Assembly: GCA_022566435.1 (NCBI GenBank)
Contig: JADFIX010000243.1
Coordinates: forward strand, 1 to 6,453
DNA length: 6,453 nucleotides
Source: Planctomycetota bacterium
GTDB taxonomy: Bacteria; Planctomycetota; Phycisphaerae; UBA1845
Direction of reading: 5' to 3'
Shown here: piece after piece, positions 1 to 3,906 of the stretch
How positions within the stretch are numbered: position 1 is the stretch's first letter
Layout: each line of letters begins with the position of its first letter
Position numbers and translations under genes: made by a program
Notes under the pieces: model-generated
What the model saw: the letters and a program-made list of their open reading frames with translations, nothing else
Told to the model about the DNA's origin: nothing
The model's database searches: none

Positions 1-1953
1 ATCACCGTCAGCGGCGGCACCGTGCCCTACGCCGTCACGATTTCCGACGATGGACCGATTGCCGGTGGCGGCTTCGAGGAGACGGATTTGGCAGGTGACG
101 ATTCCATCTTCGAATTCGTCTATACCGCCCCTTCGGATGACGTGGGTACGAATAATTTCACGGTCACCGTAGAAGATACCGATGGGTCTCAGGTCGTGCT
201 CCCCATCTCCATCGACGTCCTCTGTACCGGAATCGGCATGTGTACGGAGAAGCTTACGAATGCCGAGCTGATGGCGATTGGCGTACTGGATTTCGAGAAC
301 GAGATCACGCGCGAGGTGAAAGACGACGACGGCATGGTCGTATTTGATGACGACGGCAATCCGGTCCTGGAAGTGGTCGATCCGGGGACTATCGGCTCAA
401 AGCTGTTTCCGCCCAACCTGGCGCCGGCCAATATTCTAAACCGACTGGACATCGACAAAGACGGCGAACCAGACAACACCGCCGATACAGACGGCGACGG
501 TCTACCGGATAATTGGGAACTGGGCGGCGCGGAAGTAAATGATCGTGTCGTGTTCTACCCGGCACCGTCTGCCATCGTGCCGGGCACACCACCGACGCCG
601 ATCTTTACGCGCCGCGCGGTGGCCACCAGTGCGGTGAGCGCGGACACCGACGGCGACGGTTTGAGCGACTTCGTGGAAGTGTTCGGCTTGAAGTTTATTG
701 ATGAAAATGGCAACGGCCGGCTCGACCCGGACGAGTGGGCGGACTTCAACGGAGACGGCATGCCCAGCGTGGGTGAGTACCCGCTGGATAATGTGCAGCG
801 AGATGCGTCCGGGGCAGCGCTTCCCAATGCGTTCGGGCTCCTCCATGATTTTGACGGCTTTATGTTCACCGATCCGGCGAACCCTGACACGGACGGCGAT
901 GGGGTCAACGATGGTGACGACAACGACCCGTTGATCAACCCGCGATCGTTCGGCAATACGGCGCCTTTCTTTGTCCGGTTCAACCGTAGCGACGACCCGG
1001 ATATCGACAAGGATGGGATTGGCAACGGCATGGATATGGGAAATGACTTGACCAGCACCGACGCCCCCGGGGTGACGGAATTTCAAGGCATCGACAATCC
1101 AGCGAACATGCGAGAATTGCTGGGATTGTTTCGTAAAGACCTGCTCGGCGAGGAAATCGTATCCGAATCGGTGGTCGAGGATCTCCTCGGCGCCGACTGG
1201 GACGGCAACGGGCTCTGGCGAACGACGGATGTCCAAGATTGGCTGATCGTCATCGATCCCGACGGCGAAGGCGAAGGCACGCGTCCGCCCGACCAGTTCT
1301 TCGCGCTTGATCCGGACGATCTCGAGAACACCTCTTTCTTCTATACGTCGCAGAAACTCGATAACTTGACGGAGGAAGAAATCGCGGCGGGCAAAGTGGG
1401 TCTCTTGGACTTGGTTAACTCGCCCACCTACCGAGATTACAACGGGCGGGGTATCGGACTGGGGTGGCAGAATCTTCTTCGCCCACCGTCTACCACGGAA
1501 TTCGTACCGGATAAGAAGATCTGGGCGATTCTGTACGCATGGCGAATGCCGGGTTTCGACATCGACGGCGACGGCTTCGTCGGTGTCCCGAACTTTTCGA
1601 CGACCGCGGATTTTGACAGCGGACCCCTTCCGAACGTCGGATCTTGTGCCGAGGTCGCCGCTCCCATCGGACTGGTTCAAGACGCCGGCAGCGTTTTCTT
1701 CTCGACCTTGAAGGTGAATCCGGTCATCGATTCGGAGCGAATCGGATGTCCCAGTCCACAGGTCAATGCCCGTCCTTTTGACGACCGTATTCGAATCCTC
1801 GAGGCCCGCGAGCAAATCGATCCTGCGTTGGACGGCGTGATCGAGGTGCCGGAATTGCAAGAATTTTTCCGGGGCTGCGGCGGTTTCGGGCTGGGCTCGC
1901 TGACACTGATGCTCGCAGGTCTGGGGCTGGTCACGTTGCGACGCCGAAAGTAG
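1..1953 (+). CDS. Secreted Ca-binding surface protein with Ig-like domain, TSP3/EF-hand loops and C-terminal sorting tail (5' partial)
   Basis: The frame is open from the first base, so the GTG at 22 is not the start. The visible part is 650 residues, numbered here from the window edge, ending at TAG 1951-1953. Residues 1-75 look like a bacterial Ig-like/cadherin-like domain (VSGGTVPYAVTIS, then FTVTVEDTDGSQ). Residues 150-173, 215-226 and 291-312 carry DTDGDG-type thrombospondin-3 repeats. Residues 234-245 (DENGNGRLDPDE) and 248-259 (DFNGDGMPSVGE) are back-to-back 12-residue EF-hand-like loops. Further Asp-rich loops lie near 334-345, 519-529 and 607-618, the last followed by an LQEFF helix. 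The end (626-650) is Cys-Gly-Gly, a hydrophobic stretch and RRRK, the layout of MYXO-CTERM-like or GlyGly-CTERM-like sorting signals. Inferred role: a calcium-stabilised exported protein held at the envelope until its tail is processed. No catalytic domain is visible, so the specific function is unknown and may lie in the missing N-terminal part. Confidence 0.85.
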   Translation: MTVSGGTVPYAVTISDDGPIAGGGFEETDLAGDDSIFEFVYTAPSDDVGTNNFTVTVEDTDGSQVVLPISIDVLCTGIGMCTEKLTNAELMAIGVLDFENEITREVKDDDGMVVFDDDGNPVLEVVDPGTIGSKLFPPNLAPANILNRLDIDKDGEPDNTADTDGDGLPDNWELGGAEVNDRVVFYPAPSAIVPGTPPTPIFTRRAVATSAVSADTDGDGLSDFVEVFGLKFIDENGNGRLDPDEWADFNGDGMPSVGEYPLDNVQRDASGAALPNAFGLLHDFDGFMFTDPANPDTDGDGVNDGDDNDPLINPRSFGNTAPFFVRFNRSDDPDIDKDGIGNGMDMGNDLTSTDAPGVTEFQGIDNPANMRELLGLFRKDLLGEEIVSESVVEDLLGADWDGNGLWRTTDVQDWLIVIDPDGEGEGTRPPDQFFALDPDDLENTSFFYTSQKLDNLTEEEIAAGKVGLLDLVNSPTYRDYNGRGIGLGWQNLLRPPSTTEFVPDKKIWAILYAWRMPGFDIDGDGFVGVPNFSTTADFDSGPLPNVGSCAEVAAPIGLVQDAGSVFFSTLKVNPVIDSERIGCPSPQVNARPFDDRIRILEAREQIDPALDGVIEVPELQEFFRGCGGFGLGSLTLMLAGLGLVTLRRRK

Positions 1954-2043
1954 GCAAAGCGGTGAAGTGAGATCGCCGACCCTCACAACCGAGCAGCGGA
2001 TCATACCATCAAAACGTCATTGATCTATTTCGCCAAATATCGG

Positions 2044-2421
2044 TCAGGGTCGAGGTGTTGATCGGATCGGCTCCTCGCGAAAACGCCTACTTCGCCTCGG
2101 CACGTGTTGGTAGGCTTGTTCGGCGCGGCACTGATCCTCTTCGGCCATTTGCCCGGCATGGTCATCCAAGGCCGCACCAGCCTGCGATGTTTCGAAACGC
2201 GGTGCGGGTTTCTGCGGCTCGGAGTTTACGACGGCGACCCTTGCCGTAGAGGTACATCCCACACCGCAAGCTAGCGCAATTGCCGCGACCAAGGCTAATC
2301 GAGCACGAATCAAACCGGCCAATGGATACAAGGATCCTTCGATCCCCTCCGGCTCTCGAGAAAGCCGGTTGTTGGGAACGGCTTTCTTGCAGGGCTGATG
2401 AAGTTGATGATCCATCGCCAT
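2044..2421 (-). CDS. Possible small lipoprotein or membrane-anchored protein, unrecognised
   Basis: A 125-residue frame reads from ATG at 2421 to TGA at 2044-2046. The start is chosen because AAAAGGA lies 10 bases upstream and a plausible promoter sits further up. A GTG at 2460 would add 13 residues but has less support. Residues 37-56 have the shape of a lipoprotein signal: LIRAR, a hydrophobic run LALVAAIALA, then CGVGC followed by TSTA. Cys56 could be the lipidated residue, although Gly at -3 is an atypical lipobox. The N-terminal region of about 36 residues is unusually long. Starts at TTG 2331, 2322 or 2313 would give a conventional 14-20 residue signal peptide, but none has a well-spaced ribosome binding site. 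The mature part is polar and Gln/Glu/Arg-rich with no recognised domain, and the Arg/Pro-rich end may reflect decay or a frameshift. It is convergent with the large gene ending at 1953. It could be a spurious frame. Confidence 0.42.
   Translation of the reverse strand: MAMDHQLHQPCKKAVPNNRLSREPEGIEGSLYPLAGLIRARLALVAAIALACGVGCTSTARVAVVNSEPQKPAPRFETSQAGAALDDHAGQMAEEDQCRAEQAYQHVPRRSRRFREEPIRSTPRP
2359..2387. repeat. Perfect 9-bp inverted repeat with 11-base loop
   Basis: AGAAAGCCG at 2359-2367 is exactly mirrored by CGGCTTTCT at 2379-2387. It falls in the long N-terminal region of the minus-strand lipoprotein frame. If the true start of that gene is one of the TTG codons at 2331-2313, this hairpin would sit in its 5' leader. 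No U-run follows on either strand, so it is not a standard terminator. Confidence 0.45.
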
Positions 2422-2463
2422 GAGGCATTTGTCCTTTTTTTTGTCACAGCTTCTTTCCACGAC

Positions 2464-2491
2464 AGTTTAGCCGTGCCTTCATCCTTGACAA
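2464..2491 (-). promoter_or_regulatory. Candidate sigma-70-type promoter for the minus-strand lipoprotein frame
   Basis: On the minus strand, TTGTCA (2491-2486) and TAAACT (2469-2464) are separated by 16 bases. They match the consensus -35 at 5 of 6 and the -10 at 4 of 6 positions. Transcription would start near 2457, leaving a short leader of roughly 35 bases that contains AAAAGGA before ATG 2421. The -35 box lies beside the left edge of the insertion-sequence remnant. This is consensus matching only. Confidence 0.35.
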
Positions 2492-2498
2492 CCGACTC

Positions 2499-3012
2499 GT
2501 GATTGACCCAGAACGCGCCGGCTACGAGCGTTTGCGTGACGAACACAACTTTAAGGGTTCGGCGACGGCGGTGCGCCGGTATATCCGGGAGTCCAAGCCA
2601 TACTCGCAGGAAGTCTTCATGCCCCTCGCCTTCGAGCCGGGCGAAGAGGCCCAGGTGGATTGGCACGAGGGCTGGATCGAAGAGAACGGTGTTCATCGTA
2701 AGGCTCAGTTCTTTTGCATGCGCCTGTGATCGCCGGCTGAACCAACGGTTCCGCCAGCTGCGGAGCTGGCATCTGTTCGATACGCGATTCTGCAACGTGG
2801 CCAAGGGCAACGAGAAGGGCGATGTCGAGAACCTGGCCAAGCGTTCGGAACGAACCGATCTGACCCCCATCCCCGCTGTCGGCGCGTTGGCGGAACTCGA
2901 CCCTAAGCTGCTCGAAGACTGCCGGAAGGATCTGGACCTGCCCGGGCCACGGCCACACCAGGCCAAGACAAGACGCGAGCGGTTTGAGGAAGAGAAGCGG
3001 TGCCTGCTGCCC
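2499..3012 (+). pseudogene. istA: IS21-family transposase IstA, broken remnant in two frames
   Basis: The remnant begins in one frame (2499-2729) with ERLRDEHNFKGSATAVRRYI, then VFMPLAFEPGEEAQVDWHEG and KAQFFCMRL. This is the characteristic middle of IS21-type IstA, including the first catalytic Asp (QVDW, Asp at 2658-2660). That frame hits TGA at 2727. The match resumes in another frame from about 2737 with LRSWHLFDTRFCNVAKGNEK, GDVENLAKRSERT and LTPIP, which carries the catalytic Glu (GNEKG, Glu at 2812-2814). It runs on to RRERFEEEKRCLLP near 3010. The segment that should lie between, holding the second catalytic Asp (the YDN region), is missing. The N-terminal DNA-binding part and C-terminal domain are also absent, as is the partner istB. 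It is non-functional: frameshifted, internally deleted and cut at both ends. Family assignment is confident from these motifs. Confidence 0.85.
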
Positions 3013-3195
3013 CAACGCGGCGGCTCGTACATTGTTGGGACGCCCAAGGCGATGCTGCGACGGTTCGAGCAATACCTGACAGCGAAGGATTGGCACGCAG
3101 TCCAGGCCGGGGTCGAGGTGAAGCTGGTGCCCGGCCCGGATGGCGAGGAGACGTTCGTTCTGGCGCGCAGCGTCGATCGTCGCAAGAAAGAACGA
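3013..3195 (+). pseudogene. IS1634-like transposase fragment joined in frame to the IstA remnant
   Basis: From about 3013 the reading frame stops resembling IstA and becomes GGSYIVGTPKAMLRRFEQ, then KDWHAVQAGVEVKLVPGPDG, EETFVLARSVDRRKKE. This segment is typical of the middle of IS1634-family (IS4-superfamily, COG5421-type) transposases, where YIVGTPK and GEETF...RS.DRR are recurrent. Only about 60 residues are present, with no catalytic motif that can be assigned, so it is a dead fragment. Homology ends near 3192, where the frame changes to the cysteine-rich remnant. The in-frame junction with IstA at about 3010-3020 makes a single 240-residue open frame (2503-3225) that automated annotation could mistake for one gene. 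The family call is from recalled motifs and less certain than for IstA. Confidence 0.6.
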
Positions 3196-3331
3196 CGACG
3201 GGCTGTATTGTACGCAGACGGATGAATGTGACGGGAGCGGCACGTGCGTCGGCTCGGGATCGCCGTGCAGACCTACTAGACCGTACTGTTGCGAGTACCT
3301 ATCGAAGTGTGGTATATTGCCATGCGTCTGA
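3194..3331 (+). pseudogene. C-terminal remnant of a cysteine-rich secreted repeat protein
   Basis: In a frame different from the transposase pieces, residues DDGLYCTQTDECDGSGTCVG and then SGSPC, PYCCEYLSKC, ILPCV run to TGA at 3329-3331. The pattern G-x-x-CT-x-x-D-x-C-D-G-x-G-x-CVGSG-x-PC is the recurrent unit of disulfide-rich extracellular proteins found in planctomycetes, Myxococcota and slime moulds (Dicty_CTDC-like repeats). The upstream part of the gene is missing and replaced by the insertion-sequence remnants; no start or ribosome binding site belongs to it. It resembles the tail region of the gene starting at 3907 (compare GQFCTTGESCTAGVC), so it probably came from a paralogue. The final residues after the repeat unit show no sorting tail, so its 3' end may also be altered. 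Confidence 0.65.
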
Positions 3332-3349
3332 GTCGCTGTTGAACAACGT

Positions 3350-3399
3350 GTGGGATGGGCTTTTCAGTCGGCGAGACCGGCTGCAAAGCCGTGCCCCAC
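3350..3399. repeat. Imperfect 50-base palindrome, REP-like element
   Basis: The arms at 3350-3371 and 3377-3399 pair over most of their length (GTGGG..GGCTTT..CAG.CGG against CCG.CTG.AAAGCC..CCCAC) around the loop CGAGA. Extragenic palindromes of this look, with GTGGGA..GGCTTT...AGCC..CCCAC, are often dispersed in genomes with REP-type repeats mobilised by RAYT transposases. Only one copy is present here, so its repetitive nature is inferred. It lies just downstream of the cysteine-rich remnant. Confidence 0.5.
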
Positions 3400-3470
3400 A
3401 GACGGGATGAGGTTCCTTTCGACAGTCTGGTCGACGCGACCGTAGGAGAATACTGTAGTCTGATCATCCA

Positions 3471-3505
3471 GGTCGCTCCCCTATAAGCGGGGCGGCCTCT
3501 CTCTT
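3471..3505 (+). terminator. Possible terminator-like hairpin
   Basis: GGTCGC-T-CCC (3471-3480) can pair with GGGGCGGCC (3489-3497), giving about 9 pairs with one bulge and one G-U pair, around a short loop. It is followed by the pyrimidine run TCTCTCTT at 3498-3505. The U-tail is interrupted, so it is only a weak Rho-independent candidate. It could end transcription arriving from the pseudogene block and insulate the gene at 3907. Confidence 0.28.
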
Positions 3506-3604
3506 GCGCGAGTTCCGCTCTCCGCGGACACTTCCTTAAGTCTCATGTGGCGAGGCGCCGTCACCCAGAGAACCGCAGAATAATTCATGGAATGAAGAAA
3601 GTTC

Positions 3605-3633
3605 TTGACAACGGTCAGTTCGTCGTGTAGGGT
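3605..3633 (+). promoter_or_regulatory. Candidate sigma-70-type promoter for the gene at 3907
   Basis: A perfect -35 TTGACA at 3605-3610 is followed after 17 bases by TAGGGT at 3628-3633, which keeps only the key T, A and final T of the -10 consensus. If used, transcription starts near 3640, giving an untranslated leader of about 265 bases. The weak -10 makes this tentative, and an activator or alternative sigma factor may be involved. Confidence 0.3.
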
Positions 3634-3805
3634 TATCGGTAGTGCAGTGGCACAGGAAATGGCCCGACATGCGTCGTCGGGAGGGGTCTAAGCCGCTTTG
3701 CCATTCATGTAGCGCGTTAAATTGGCCGTGTTTGCGTCTAATCTTCAGCTGGAGTGGGAAACCGGACAATCGCCCTTTTCTTGGCGTAGGTATTGGCGAC
3801 GGTCG

Positions 3806-3850
3806 CGCCGCTGACCTCTGGCGAACGACGGTCGACCTCAGGTTGCGGCG
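3806..3850 (+). repeat. Inverted repeat in the leader of the gene at 3907
   Basis: CGCCGC (3806-3811) and ACCT (3814-3817) are mirrored by AGGT (3840-3843) and GCGGCG (3845-3850), separated by small bulges, with a loop of about 22 bases that contains further short complementary pieces. The hairpin would end about 40 bases before the ribosome binding site. It could be a leader structure or a protein site, or chance in GC-rich DNA. Confidence 0.3.
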
Positions 3851-3891
3851 ACGGCGGTCGCAATGCAAGGATCGATTTCTATAGATTTTTC

Positions 3892-3898
3892 AAGGGGG
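3892..3898 (+). promoter_or_regulatory. Ribosome binding site fixing the start at 3907
   Basis: AAGGGGG lies 8 bases before ATG 3907. This favours that codon over the in-frame ATGs at 3913 and 3916, which would be 14 and 17 bases away. Confidence 0.6.
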
Positions 3899-3906
3899 AT
3901 AGAACG

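Larger units (their letters stand above)
2499..3195 (+). mobile_element. Composite insertion-sequence graveyard (IS21 + IS1634-like)
   Basis: Two unrelated transposase fragments lie in the same orientation and abut, with no intact terminal inverted repeats or target duplications that could be recognised. This fits either one element inserted into the other followed by deletions, or recombination between two IS copies. The element is inert. Its left edge lies beside the divergent lipoprotein frame, and its right edge lies within a cysteine-rich secreted-protein gene remnant. Confidence 0.65.
3332..3906. other. Non-coding stretch upstream of the large secreted-protein gene
   Basis: No coding frame with recognisable motifs was found in these 575 bases on either strand. 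The open frames at 3642-3884 (plus) and 3536-3868 (minus) are Arg/Pro/Ser-rich, have no recognisable domains and mirror each other's codons. Structured elements present are the REP-like palindrome, the terminator-like hairpin, one promoter-like match and a hairpin close to the downstream gene. The second half probably acts as a regulatory leader. Confidence 0.5.

Noticed and set aside
22..24. GTG as the start codon of the first gene
   Set aside because: The same frame is open to base 1, the residues upstream (ITVSGG) continue the Ig-like domain, and there is no ribosome binding site in view.
1961..1990. Hairpin just after the first gene (GGT-gaa-GTGAG / CTCAC-a-ACC) as a terminator
   Set aside because: It has only eight interrupted pairs with no following U-run. 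It could still be a weak stop signal but cannot be supported.
502..2004. Long minus-strand open frame opposite the first gene (500 codons)
   Set aside because: It is antisense to a gene with clear domains, its product is Arg/Val/His-rich with no domain, and it reflects GC-rich codon bias of the plus strand.
1977..2052. CGACCCT / AGGGTCG inverted repeat flanking the first intergenic gap
   Set aside because: Seven bases separated by more than 60 is within chance for this composition.
2485..2490. Plus-strand TTGACA as a promoter for the IstA remnant
   Set aside because: No -10-like hexamer lies at 15-19 bases, and the downstream gene is dead.
2310..3185. Minus-strand open frame of 291 codons opposite the IS remnants
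   Set aside because: It is antisense to clear transposase motifs and has a low-complexity Arg/Ser-rich product.
3000..3410. Plus-strand 136-codon frame overlapping the IS1634-like fragment
   Set aside because: The transposase similarity is in another frame, and this product has no recognisable motif.
3536..3868. Minus-strand 110-codon frame and the overlapping plus-strand 80-codon frame at 3642-3884
   Set aside because: Neither has a recognisable motif, a convincing ribosome binding site or natural composition; treated as non-coding.
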